Part shown: positions 21,390 through 32,382 of the stretch, in pieces
Position numbering within the stretch: position 1 is the first letter of the stretch
How the letters are laid out: each line of letters starts with the position of its first letter
From: Tricholoma matsutake
Lineage: Eukaryota; Basidiomycota; Agaricomycetes; Agaricales; Tricholomataceae
Direction: 5' to 3'
Assembly: GCA_026075535.2 (NCBI GenBank)
Contig: AP026539.1
Span: 12,152,001-12,216,000, forward strand
Length of the DNA: 64,000 nucleotides
Position numbers and translations under genes: made by a program
The notes under the pieces: model-generated
The model's database searches: none
What the model was told of the DNA's origin: nothing
The model's input: the letters and a program-made list of their open reading frames with translations, nothing else

Positions 21390-22017
21390 TAGTCCTGGTG
21401 CCAGTGCCATGCTCAATTCTGATGCCGATCACTGATTTCATGAAGGTCTGTATTACGTGTCTGCTGCTGCCGATGTCAGTAAATTTTTAATTTCTGCCAG
21501 TGCCAGTGCTGACCCATTTCATAGATCTGCATACAACAAATGAATGATTTCTAATTGAGGCATTTATCATACATGTCACTATATAACCTTCAGCATCAGG
21601 AAATTTCCTTAGGCAGCATCGGCAGCATCGACCAACACCAATCGGGTGGGCAAGCTGATCCCATTTGGTAGGTCTGCACTACATAGAAAATCAGTATCAT
21701 TGCCTATAGCTAGGCCATACAGTTTCCTATGCACATCTATCCATTAGCCTGCTGCCGATGCCATATATCTATGCCGATGCCGATGCCATTGCCATTGCCG
21801 TTGCTGAGTACTGTGTCCAACACTATCTCTGATCTGTATATTAACATTCTTCATAGTGTATCACAAGCAAGAATTGTAAAAGCATATTCATTTGATACTA
21901 GTACATGTTATACATACTATGAGAGCGTTCAATGGCGTCCACTGAACCCGTATCATTCAGTACACTGTATGTGTTCAATAGACCGTATTATTCGGTACAT
22001 TGTAGCTTACCTATCTG
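21390..22017 (+). mobile_element. Right terminus of the KDZ transposon (long, GCCGAT-rich)
   Basis: This non-coding stretch is rich in GCCGAT and GCCAGT hexamers (21405-21500, 21750-21805). It ends with a block, ATGAGAGCGTTC...CGTATCATTCAGTACA...GTAGCTTACCTATCTG, which also forms the right end of the foldback element at 27440-27558 and, reversed, its left end at 24004. Reading outward it finishes CTATCTG (22011-22017), the complement of the CAGATAG that opens the foldback element. This places the end of the KDZ transposon just after gene D. The left end is not in the window because G1 sits there. Confidence 0.6.
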
Positions 22018-22430
22018 GTGAGTTCTGCTTTGCTTCTTATCATTTCATACTCCATTCTAATCCATATATATGTTGTTTGATCCCCTCATGAGATGAAAGA
22101 CTTAGGTTAAATTGTCAGCTCAAATTCAAGTTTCAATGTGGATCTTTGTTCCAACTCAAACATTGACAAACACATTCTCTTCTCGCGTTTCTACTCACTG
22201 ACGTATGTTAAAGCTTAAAACATCGTTTATCTTATACATTGTTGTGCCCCTCTCCCCCCATTATTCAAATCGTCCTTCTGCCTCGAGATTGCTGTGTCTT
22301 ATTGATGCAGGACTTGTTCAGAAGGTGCTAAACAACATGCTCTGTCAGTTTCTGCCATGCTACACCTCCTTCACCACCCACCATGCCCTCTGCCGCTCCC
22401 ACTACCTGATGTGAGAATTTGATGAGAATA
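22018..22430. other. Non-coding stretch beyond the KDZ terminus
   Basis: No recognisable gene or repeat; only short ORFs without known motifs. Confidence 0.4.
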
Positions 22431-22434
22431 TGTG

Positions 22435-22565
22435 CCAAAAGCTGCGGCTTGTGCCGAGCCGGGCCAGGGCCAAGCCATGAGTGGTGGCTTTGGCTCGGCC
22501 CAGCTCTCAAGAAAGCCAAAGTCGAGTCAGGCCAAGCCAAAGCCGCAGCTTTTGGGCCAATCCGG
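22435..22565. repeat. Small GC-rich inverted repeat
   Basis: CCAAAAGCTGCGGCTTGTG at about 22436 pairs with the complement AAAGCCGCAGCTTTTGGGCC at about 22539-22558. The loop is GGCCAAGCC/CGGGCC-rich. The structure resembles a small MITE or hairpin. Ends and TSD are unclear. Confidence 0.5.
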
Positions 22566-22609
22566 GCCAGAACATCACTAATGTCATTGATTCAGGTGGT
22601 CCAGGTGTG

Positions 22610-22885
22610 CTAAAAGTCATCTGGAATTCCTGAGACAGTACTGGGAATCTTGCAAGCACTTGATGAGGCCACATCGACACGAGAAGTCTGTGCCTTAGGT
22701 AGAAACTTGCTGAAAAACTGTGAGGCGGTTGCCGTTTGCTTTGCTGAACCTTCCAGTCGAATGTGAGCGGCACTCTTGAGATGGCCATCCCAATTGGCTT
22801 CGCCGCCGAGACCAATCTTCATGTCAAGGGAGCATGTTGCACACAAGTGAGTGCTGTTGGCATTGAAACCAGATGCGGTCTGCAA
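22610..22885 (-). pseudogene. Fragment of a zinc-finger (C2H2/BED-like) protein
   Basis: Minus-strand reading contains CATCSLDMKIGLGGEANWDG, then HLKSAAHIRLEG, a C-x2-C ... W-x2-H-x4-H arrangement, then SAKQTATASQFFSKFLP. I recognise the motif (GLGGEANW..H..SAAH) from N-termini of Agaricomycete hypothetical proteins related to DNA-binding fingers of transposases. Only about 90 codons remain; downstream (22510-22600) the reading runs into the inverted repeat. Confidence 0.5.
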
Positions 22886-23397
22886 AAATGTTGATCAACC
22901 GTGTCATGTGGACTGATGAGCGCCTAGATAAGGCAAAAAGTTGAACATACCTTCTTTTTCACCATGTATTGTTGCGATCTCTCTTAGATTGTAGTGGAAG
23001 TAACTTAGCAACGTCCTGGAACGAATTGTAGTGTATGTAGAGAAGTGCGTGAAACGTGGTTATGAAATCCGGATCCCCCCAGCTGGGGAGTAGCAGGCAT
23101 AAGATCAGACCCAAATCAGATCTGAAGTTCAACAATGTTAGGGTATAATAATAGTTGACACGCAGTGTATACGTCAGTGTGGAACTTGTCATAATTATCA
23201 CAAGTTAGGGCCCTTAGGGGAACATGACATTACTAGTAGAACATCAGCATCAGGGTAACCTCGGCCACCTACATGTGGTGGCACATGCAATAGCTAATTA
23301 CTGCCGTATAGTCCGCTGCAGCCTGCGAGGTGCTTACTACCAATATATCATGCATCAAATCCACAGCATCGGCTGTAGTTGGATTTGTGGCATGGAT

Positions 23398-23406
23398 TAT
23401 AAAAGG
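23398..23406 (+). promoter_or_regulatory. TATA box upstream of the small secreted protein gene
   Basis: TATAAAAGG about 255 bp before the start codon at 23654, in an otherwise ORF-free region. GTGAGT at about 23454 and CTTCAG near 23537 could bound a 5' UTR intron. Confidence 0.4.
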
Positions 23407-23653
23407 GACTTGGAAATGAGACCTTCCCCACCATTTCAAGTTCCTTCACTCGTGAGTATATTATTATCTTCCGGTAATAATTTCTAAGGTCACCGAATAC
23501 ACTGCTGGTCAGAGTTCTGTTCCCACTTTCCTCTTCAGTTCAAGTCAGCAGTATATTGTTTCTTCCAATAGGAGATCAGAGTTCCATTCCCACCATCTCA
23601 AGTTCAAATTATATGCAAATCGGCTATTCGCATCTGACCATTGATCTACCAAC

Positions 23654-24003
23654 ATGAAATTTGTGGCAGTCTTGATTTTCTCCATCATGGCAGTTGGTGT
23701 CTTGGCCGATGTGCAATGTAGCATAGGGGGGAATGAATGCAACATTCTCAAGTGTGCTGCTCAAATGACACACTGACATGGCTCTGCATCCGATGCTTGC
23801 GAAAGGGTCACACGAGTATGTAGGAGGTCCCACCTCATGAATATTCTTGCCACCGTGGGCAGCCCTTGTTACAAGTGTTATTGCCAAGGAAATGGTATCA
23901 AACTGCCAGGGGATGACGGATGTGGGACGCAGAGGGGGAAGAAGAGAGGGGGAAGAAGAAGGGAAGAACACAAAGTAGTGAATCTCAGTAAAGAAGATTG
24001 GTC
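23654..24003 (+). pseudogene. Candidate small secreted cysteine-rich protein
   Basis: The start MKFVAVLIFSIMAVGVLA is a textbook signal peptide (Lys at position 2, hydrophobic core, A-V-G-V-L-A cleavage site). Cys residues follow at about positions 22, 29 and 34. A TGA at 23774-23776 interrupts, and the same frame continues with five more Cys, ending in a CYKCYC cluster near 23870. Further on it becomes Lys/Arg/Gly-rich and runs into the foldback element at 24004, so the native 3' end may be lost or an intron may follow. Size and Cys spacing fit the broad class of fungal small secreted proteins (effector-like or antimicrobial). No specific family is recognised. Confidence 0.45.
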
Positions 24004-27000
24004 AGATAGGGAAGCTACACTGTACCGAGTAATACGGTATATAGAACATATACATTGTACCAAATGATACAGGTTCGTGGGGGCCCGTAGAACGCTCTCA
24101 TAATAAGTATAACATGTACTACTATCAAATAGATACAGTGTTAGTATTCTGGCTTGTTATTTACTATGGGGAATGTTAATGGCCAGATCAGTGACCTACG
24201 AGGTAGTGTTGTACACAGTAAAAGGCAACGGCAATGGCAGCGGCAATGGTGGTGGCATTGGCATATATGTGCGGTATTACAGCATCATGTATAATAAATT
24301 TAAGTGATAATTAATTTGTTGTAGTATGCAGACCTACAAATTGAGGTCGGTGCCGAGTGCTGCTCGGCAACCCAGTGACTGTTCCGATGCCGATGCTGAT
24401 GCACCTAAAAAGAATTCCTGATGCCGATGCCTTGTTTATGCTACAACAAATTCAACAATTGTTGTAGTATGAAGATTTGTAAAATGAGGTCAGTGCCGAG
24501 TGCTGCTCGGCAACCCGGTGGCTGTGCTGATGCCGATTCCGATGCCGCTGCTGTCTCAAAAAATCTTGAGGCTGAACGTTGTACAGTGTCATGTATGATA
24601 TACTCAGTAAATGCCCTGTTTATGTGACAATTAATTTGTTGTAGTATGAAGATTTATAAAATGAGGTCGGTGCCGAGTGCTACTCGGCAACCCGGTGGCT
24701 GCACCGATGTTGATGCCGATGCCGATGCCACTGCCACTGCCATCTCAAAAAAATCTTGATGCCAAAGGTTGTACAGTGTCATGTATGATATACTCAGTAA
24801 ATGCCCTGTTTATGTGATAATTAATTTGTTGTAGTATGAAGATTTACAAAATGAGGTTGGTGCCGAGTGCTGCTCAGCAACCCAGTGGCTGTGGCCAATG
24901 CCAATGCCAATGCCAATGCCACTGCCATCTCAAAAAAATCTCGAGGCCAATGGTTGTATAGTGTCATGTATGATATACTCAGTAAATGCCCTGTTAATGC
25001 AATAGTACTGCTCATCATCCCAGTGGCTGTGGCCAATGCCACCTAAAAAAAAAATTCTGATGCCAAAGGTTGTACAGTGTCACATATGATAAACTCAGTA
25101 AAGGCCTCATTTAAGTGATAATTAACTTGTTGTAGTATGCAAACCTAGACAATGAGGTCAGTGCCAAGTGCTGCTTGACAACCTGGTGGCTTTGGCCAAT
25201 GCTACCTAGGAAAATTTCTTGATGCTGCAAGGTGCACAGTGTAGTGTATGATTTATTCAGTGGAGTCAAAGCCTCATTTACATTTGTAGTATGCAGACCT
25301 ACATAATGAGATATGATGTTGGAGGAAAGTCTGGAGGTTGACTAACCTCGACAGATGGGCATGGCAATGGAGGGGATGGAGTTGAGGGTTAGTACACAAT
25401 TATTGTGAATAGAGATCATTGCATAAATGAAAGCATTTACTGAGTTTCTCATACATGTCACTGTACAGCATCGGGAATTTTTTTTCAGTAGCATCGGCCA
25501 CAGCAACAGGGGGGCTGAGTAGCACTTGGCACTGAGCTCATTGTCTAGGTCTGCATACTACAACAAATTAATTATCACTTAAATGAGGCCTTTACTGAGT
25601 TTATCATATGTGACACTGTACAACTGTTTGCATTGGGATTGTTTTTAGGTGGCATCAGCCACAGCCACTGGGTTACTGAGCAGCACTCAGCAACAACCTC
25701 ATTTTGTAAGTCTTCATACTACAACAAATTAATTATCGCATAAACAGGGCATCTACTGAATTTATCATGCATGTCACTGTACGGCATCAGGATTTTTTTT
25801 GCAGTGGCATTGGCATTGCCATCAGCCACAGCCACCAGAGTGCTGGGCACCACTCAGCACCAACCTCATTTTGTAGGTCTGCATACTACAACAAATTAAT
25901 TATCGCATAAACAGGGCATTTACTGAGTTTATCATACATGTCACTGTATGGCATTGGGATTTTTTATTTGGTGGCATCAGTATCAGCATCGGCCACAGCC
26001 AGTGGGGTGCTGAGCACCACTCAGCACCAACCTCATTTTGTAAGTCTTCATACTACAACAAATTAATTATCACATAAACAGGGCATGTACTGAGTATATC
26101 ATATGTACAACCTTCGGCCTCGAGATTTTTTTGAGATGGCATTGGCATTGGCATTGGCCACAGCCACCAGGTTGCCAAGCAGCACTCAGCACCGACCTCA
26201 TTTTGTAAATCTTCATACTACAACAAATTAATTATCACATAAACAGGGCATTTACTGAGTATATCATAAATGACACTGTACAACCTTTGGCATCGAGATT
26301 TTTTTGAAATGGCAGCGGCATTGGCATTGGCATTGACCACAGCCACTGGGTTGCTGAGCAGCACTCGGCACTGACCTCATTTTATAAATCTTCATACTAC
26401 AACAAATTAATTATCATATAAACAGGGCATTTACTGAGTATATCATACATGACACTGTACAACCTTTGGCATCAAGATTTTTTTGAAACAGCAGCGGCAT
26501 CAGCATTGGCATTGGCCACAGCCACTGGGTTGCTGAGCAGCACTTGGCACCAACCTCATTTTATAAATCTTCATACTACAACAAATTAATTATCACATAA
26601 ACAGAGCATTTACTGAGTATATCATAAATGACACTGTACAACCTTTGGCATTGAGATTTTTTTGAAACAGCAGTGGCATTGGCATTGGCATTGACCACAG
26701 CCACTGGGCTGCTGAGCAGCACTCGGCACCGACCTCATTTTATAAATCTTCATACTACAACAAATTAATTATCACATAAACAGGGCATTTACTGAGTTTA
26801 TCATACATCTTACTGTATGGCATCAGGATTTTTTTTCGGTGGCATCGGCATTGGCATTGGCCACAGCCACTGGGCTGCTGAGCAGCACTCGGCACCGACC
26901 TCATTTTATAAATCTTCATACTACAACAAATTAATTATCACATAAACAGGGCATTTACTGAGTTTATCATACATCTTACTGTATGGCATCAGGATTTTTT

Positions 27001-27558
27001 TTCGGTGGCATCGGCATCGGCATCGGCATCGGCACAGCCACCGGGTTGCCGAGCAGCACTCGGCACCGACCTCATTTTACAAATCTTCATACTACAACAC
27101 ATTCATTATTGCATGAACAAGGCATCGGCATCAGGAATTCTTTTTAGGTGCATCGGCATCGGCATCAGCACAGTCACTGGGTTGCTGAGCAGCACTCGGC
27201 ACCGACCTCAATTTGTAGGTCTGCATACTACAACAAATTAGTTATCACTTAAATTTATTATACATGCTGTAATACCGCACATATATGCCGATGCCACCGC
27301 TGTTGCCGCTGCTGTTGCCGCTGCCATTGCCATTGCCATTTACTGTGTACAACACTACCTCGTAGGTCACTGATCTGGCCATTAACATTCCCCATAGTAA
27401 ATAACAAGCCAGAATACTAACACTGTATCTATTTGATAGTAGTACATGTTATACTTATTATGAGAGTGTTCTACGGGCCCCCATGAACCCGTATCATTCA
27501 GTACAATGTATACGTTCTATATACCATATTACTTGGTACAGTGTAGCTGCTCTATGTG
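24004..27558. mobile_element. Foldback element related to the KDZ termini
   Basis: A 3.55-kb inverted repeat. It is flanked by the direct repeat GATTGGTCA at 23996-24004 and 27559-27567; seven to eight bases of it are the likely TSD, since the ends overlap it. Outer ends: CAGATAGGGAAGCTACAC on the left, CACATAGAGCAGCTACAC (complement) on the right. Inside are about six units in one direction (24318-25300) and about eleven in the other (25550-27240), each about 165-185 bp. Each unit has a conserved TTGTTGTAGTATG block, a GAGGTCGGTGCCGAGTGC block and a GCCGAT hexamer run. There is no coding capacity. The outermost 120 bp match 21890-22017, so it is probably mobilised by a KDZ transposase. Confidence 0.75.
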
Positions 27559-27567
27559 GATTGGTCA

Positions 27568-28611
27568 CCTATGTAAATGTATTGTTTTGGTCACACTCTA
27601 GTCAGTTGTACGAACATAAGACTAAAAGTGAGTTTTTTGGACTAACACCGGTGGCATTTCCCAATTGATGCATTATATCTGTGTCATTTTCTCATGTGAC
27701 AAATTGACATATTATTATGGATTTGTTTTGACTTATTCCATTTGCAAAAATGTGAACCAAATGCCTCATTCCTTCCCATTGTGATGGTCTGTAGCAATGT
27801 GATCCCAATCATGAGAAATTTTGAAAGAGTAGATGTATGAAATTTGAGTTACTATAATACATTTACCCCGATGTATTCAACTTCTCATCTCTATTATCAG
27901 GTTGAAGGAATGAAAAGAAGCACTTAAAATGATGTCACATTGTGACCATCTTGCAAATCCAGAAATCTCTGTCTGTCGACTTCAGAATGTTACCCATGGA
28001 AACAGGGTACTATATAATCAATCATTTAATGTTCATTTTTGTGCCTGACAAAGGCTAAACTAAAATGATTTCCACATTATTCCTCATTTCCTAAACCAGA
28101 GATCTTGTAAACACATGATGGGAAAATGGATTGTTTGTGCGATGAATACAGGCTGAATGTTCCTCTCATATGTTTACCATGCAATGTAATGAAAATTTTA
28201 TAATATGTCTACAATTTACTCAGGGTCTTAACAGTAGAGTCTTTCAAAATGTCCCAGAATATTAGTTCCAAGTATTCACCATGGAAGCAAAATGGGAAAA
28301 GTGGTGACAATCTTTATATTTTCCCAACATTGGTTAATCCCTTACTGCACATTCTGAAAGAGAAATTACAATCCATGCAACTAATGGCAACACCCAAATG
28401 CATCCTTCTCAGCATGCAAAGCAGCTAGTCTACATGGAAAGCTAGTACACATCTCCAGCATTTTCCCCTTTATCAGACCTCTTCTTCGCTCAATCTCACT
28501 TTTCTCACAGAGCTTTACCTCACCTTGAGCCAAGTTACATGCGACACCTTCAGTCCAATGCAACATATCGTAGATTCATTTCCTTCTGCACCAGCTCCTG
28601 AACAAAATTCC
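27568..28611. other. AT-rich stretch without recognisable genes
   Basis: Only short ORFs (under 65 codons) in all frames. No repeat or domain is recognised. Confidence 0.5.
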
Positions 28612-28793
28612 TCTTGGGATTATGAAATGGAGTAGAAGTTCATAGGGATTTGATGATGGGTGTTCAGGACAAGGTGGAACATCTCGTGTTCTCCTATACT
28701 ATGATGTACCTATGTTATGATCTATAAATACATCATGTTCTATTACTAGCATTGATCCACTATAGTGATGCACTAAGATTGCCTATCCCAACA
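28612..28793 (-). mobile_element. Ty1/copia-type LTR (minus strand)
   Basis: Read on the minus strand, a GAGGGGGAG purine tract is followed by TGTTGGGATAGGC. About 180 bp later ATCCCAAGA closes the unit, making a TGTTGGGAT/ATCCCAAGA inverted repeat. A TATAAATA box lies near 28723-28730. The size and start resemble short fungal copia 3' LTRs. The internal region to its right (28794-28990) has no recognisable pol, so the element is truncated. Confidence 0.5.
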
Positions 28794-28989
28794 CTCCCCC
28801 TCAAGCCTAGCACGGTTGAGTCCATAGGAATAGTTAATTATATAATTGAAAAGTTAAATTTCTTGCCGTTAAAACCTCTATGTGGTGGAAAATGGAGTGG
28901 GAGAAACCAACTCACATGCGAGGAAAGCCACTGAGTTCACATGTCGACCGAATTCCCATCTCTGCCCTATGATGTATATATTTAGGCCT

Positions 28990-29715
28990 TGGTAATGCCT
29001 TCATTAACATGTCCAGCACTTAACAGTCCCCCACCTGTCCTAGTGGACTCTGACCAGACTGACTGGAGTCCGAGTGGAGTCCGAGTGGAATCCAAGTGGA
29101 GTCCGAGTGGAGTCCAATTGAACTACACTAAGTCATGTAGAGTTCAATCCCCCACTAGAGTCCGAGTGGAGTCCAACTGGAACCAAATTATAAGTCAATT
29201 AGATACTGAGCTCAAAGGACTTCAGACTTGGTGAATTTCATAAAGTACACACAAAATAAATTTGTATAGTGCAGGAATTAAACTGAAGACCTCACAATAA
29301 GTAATCACATGACAAACCAAACAAGTGTGCTCGACCACTTGAGCCACAGGAGACTTATTAGGAATCAGTATAAGGTTTATTTATGACTCAACTTTTCATA
29401 GTGTTCGAGGAGGCATTTTTCAAACAATTAAGATCAAACTTTTTTTAATTAACCACATCCCTTGTGTCCTACACAAGGGAGTGGGTATAATATAATAATA
29501 AACAAAAAAAAACCCCTCTCACATCTTGTGAGAGGGGAGGGATTACTACTATGTACATAAAAAACTAAACCCCTCACATTCAGCGCAAGGGGGGGGATTC
29601 ATCAGTACTACAATATATATACCCCTCACATTCAGTGCGAGGGGGGGACAGAAATAAATGAAAAATAATAAAGACCCCTCCCCACACAAATGTGGGGGAG
29701 GGGGGGTTGGGGATG
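28990..29715 (+). mobile_element. hF: truncated hAT-like module element (left part)
   Basis: It begins near the CAGCACTTAACAGTCCCCCACC end. Direct GGAGTCCGAGT repeats follow at 29060-29175. A tRNA-like module on the minus strand has B-box-like GGAATTAAAC at 29274 and A-box-like CCACTTGAGCCA at 29335-29346. Then come four hairpins of the CCCCTC...GAGGGG type at 29513-29700. The order matches the left arm of hA (38907-40878). It breaks off at about 29715 into unrelated sequence. Confidence 0.5.
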
Positions 29716-29915
29716 CGGTCTGGGTTATGTCGGAGGTCCTGCTTGACCTGGATCTTGTGTCCGAGGAAGTTGACAATATCTCCTGACCTCATATCTTGAT
29801 CTATAATTCTCACTGTGCTCGTGGAGTAAGTTCAAGCTACCGTATGTGGTTACCCTGAAGGAGGAACAGCACTGCATCTTTTTCAAAGGAGCGAAGGTAA
29901 TGGAGTGTCTCTACT
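29716..29915. other. Junction sequence before copia debris
   Basis: Short ORFs only. The minus strand reads MRSGDIVNFLGHKIQVKQDL, which I could not assign. Confidence 0.3.
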
Positions 29916-30306
29916 TTGACACTCACTTGGATAACACTGCAACAAGCAACAAGCCTTACAAACTCCATCGATATTTGTGCAGGGAATGAACACATGTACC
30001 TGAAATCAAAGAAACAAACCATGATAGCATTGTCCTCTACAGAAGCAGAATATGTAGCACTGTCAGAGGCTGGACACAAGGTGACATGGCTGAGAAATTT
30101 GTACAGTGAACTCGGATTCCCACAAAATTCACCAATGGAAATTAAAGGTGATAATGAAGGATCCATAATATTGATGCACAATCCTCAATTTCACCAGTGA
30201 TCAAAACATATCGCTATTTGCCATCATTGGGTCCAAAGTCTAGTAACTGACAAAATACTTGATATACAAAATTGTCGAGACCCAGAACAAACAGCAGACA
30301 TGTCGA
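29916..30306 (+). pseudogene. Ty1/copia RNase H C-terminal fragment
   Basis: The reading YLKSKKQTMIALSSTEAEYV, then SEAGHKVTWLRNLYSELGFP and IKGDNEGSIILMHNPQFHQ, is the C-terminal half of copia RNase H. A TGA at 30198-30200 replaces the Arg of the conserved R-SKHI. The fragment continues SKHIAICHHWV and DPEQTADM. It stops abruptly where the TTTACACTCCCCC end of another element begins (about 30308), so that element inserted into it or truncated it. Confidence 0.8.
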
Positions 30307-30520
30307 GGTCTTTACACTCCCCCACCTTTCCCAGTGGACTCTGACTGGAGTCCGACTGGACTGACTGGAGTCCACTGGGACTGGTCACCAGCCAACTGCC
30401 TGCAAAGTTGCCACTCCAGTCCCAGTCCAGTCTGACCAGACTCTGAGTGGAATCCACTCAAACACTGTATTCCACTCGGACTGGTCCAGTGGAGTCCAGT
30501 TGGATTCTGGTGAAAACATG
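30300..30520 (+). mobile_element. hAT-like end of the TTACACTCC type
   Basis: GAGGTCTTTACACTCCCCC begins the unit. Some 190 bp of GACTGGAGTCC/GGACTCCACT short repeats in both directions follow. This is the same terminal and subterminal style as hF, hA and the right end at 57921. No matching right end is identified. Confidence 0.45.
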
Positions 30521-30743
30521 TGTAAGAAAATGGATCAAAGATGCCACAACACAGATATGTGCTTTAAAAGATGTGTTTGTGACAAAAGTTTCATTTAGTG
30601 AATTCAAAATTTTTGTCACAGGAACATTTTTTCTTTAGTGTCATGATGAGCTGGCATCTCATTATTATTAGTATTTCTAGAAATAAATTAATTTGACATG
30701 TGATTCAAAATTATCAGTGCGCAATGTGAGCAAACGTGCTGTC

Positions 30744-31915
30744 AAAATGGCTGGCCAAACCAAGCATAAACTTGGACGTATCCTCAACCTCGGAGGTTGG
30801 GCTGGTAAAAATAAAGGTAGACTTTCTCCTAAGGGGGATGTTGAAAAGGAGAATGTCTGCATCTAAAAGTCATCTACTATGCATGAGCTTTAGTAGTTGT
30901 TTTACTAACATTTCAGGCAAGGTTGATCCCAGAATGCAGAGCTTGTCAATAGCAGATTCTACAATAGGTTATATTTCTGGGGATATTATTAGAACATCTC
31001 AGGAGAAAGCAGATGACATTTGAGAAGATACCATCATGACAGGTCATGGAAATGCCATTTTTGGCATATGGCGCAACAACAGAAGCCTGCTTGGATTTTC
31101 AGGGTCAATTCCAGACATACTTTGAGCAACAAAATTCAACTCACGATCCAGGGGGTTTTCCTACAGAGCCATTGCCAGCAGATGAGCCTGATAGTGATGA
31201 GGAAGATGGTGGTTGCAGTGATACAGAAGGACTTGGGAGTGCACAGGATGATGAGAAGGATAAAAAATGGTTGGCACCAAGTGTGGATGCCATGCATGCT
31301 GCACATGGCAAATTGGACACAACTTGGCATCCACAGAGGAAAAATGGGAAAGGGCACCTTGATCCAAATTTTGATCTCCTTTTTCGAAGCCATCTTGAGG
31401 GAATGAAGCACTTGATACTGCTACATCATCTGAAAAAGGCCCCTGGTTTGCACGTCAACTGTGTGAGTGGTCAAGCACTTTCATAATTGATGAGGAGGCT
31501 CTTCTGTTCAATATCTATGGGACCTGGAACAAGTCCCATCTCGAGGATGAAGATTTGAAGCAAGAGATTCTCCTGCATCTTCAATCAATTGGGAAATATA
31601 TTTCAGCCATGGGTATTGTATGTTATCTTGGTCAGCCAGAGGTAAAAAAAAGCATGGCCTTAAAAAAACCATCTCTGAGAGGACAGCACAGACATGGTTG
31701 AAAAAACTGGGTTACCAGTAGAAACTAGAGCCATCTGGTCAAGATTTTGATGGGCATGAGCGGAAAGATGTCACTGACTACCGTCAGGATGTCTTCCTTC
31801 CAAGGTGGAAAGACTATGAGCACTGCATGCATGCCTGGACCATGGATGGCAAGGAAGAGCCTGATGAGAGCCCCCATCCACACAACCGCAAGGTCATTGT
31901 AACCATGCACCCAGG
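30744..31915 (+). pseudogene. DDE-type transposase gene, N-terminal half only
   Basis: The N-terminus MAGQTKHKLGRILNLGGWAG is followed, over several frames, by an acidic stretch (PDSDEEDGGCSDTEGLG), then HLLKKAPG-like text, KWFA..LCEWSSTFIIDEEA, LFNIYGTWNKSHLEDEDLKQ, EILLHLQSIGKYISAMGIV, RTAQTWLKKLGYQ, DGHERKDVTDYRQDVFLPRW and KVIVTMH. I recognise this as the N-terminal half of a family of DDE transposases abundant in mushroom genomes. It ends just before the segment that would hold the first catalytic Asp (HDES...). Frameshifts and a TAG near 31720 break it. Confidence 0.6.
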
Positions 31916-31995
31916 TGTGCACTGCAGATCAGGTGTGACCACACAATCATGTGACTGCATGTTGATGTTCGCATACAGTAGACAGTCTTGTCATC

Positions 31996-32365
31996 AGGGG
32001 CACAATGGTGTAGTGGCAACCATTGTACTCGGCCTAGGCCCTGTGACCAACTGACAATAGGCAGGAGGTCTCAAGTTTGAATCCCACCCCTGTTCAGCCA
32101 CTGGGGGGTTTTAGTGGGTATTATCCAATGTGATGAGTCCCACACTACTGTAATCATACAGTGTGCATAAAATGCATTTCCTCCCTGGTAACCCTACTCT
32201 GAGGTTCACGTTCCTCAGAACCCCTAAGCAGGCAGTGAGAGCAGTAACATTGTCATCCCCATATTAAGCAGGATGGTCTTCCAGAAATGGAATTCTAGTG
32301 TCTCAAAGCCTCCCACAAAATTGTGGGAAAAATGCTTCCACCAAAAAAAAGAAAAAAAAAAAAAA
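31996..32365 (+). mobile_element. tRNA-derived SINE with 17-bp target duplication
   Basis: It is flanked by perfect copies of TAGACAGTCTTGTCATC at 31979-31995 and 32366-32382. The head carries a Pol III A box, TGGTGTAGTGGC (32006-32017), and a B box, AGTTTGAATCC (32074-32084). The body is about 230 bp without an ORF, and the 3' end is an A-rich tail (32343-32365). TSD length, internal Pol III promoter and A tail together are diagnostic of a SINE moved by LINE machinery. The TSD shows that DIRS-like sequence (32383 on) and the left flank were contiguous before insertion. Confidence 0.9.
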
Positions 32366-32382
32366 TAGACAGTCTTGTCATC

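Noticed and set aside
24318..27240. CRISPR-like array or centromeric satellite
   Set aside because: Units are 165-185 bp, in two opposed arrays with transposon ends and flanking duplications; there are no spacers and the organism is a eukaryote.
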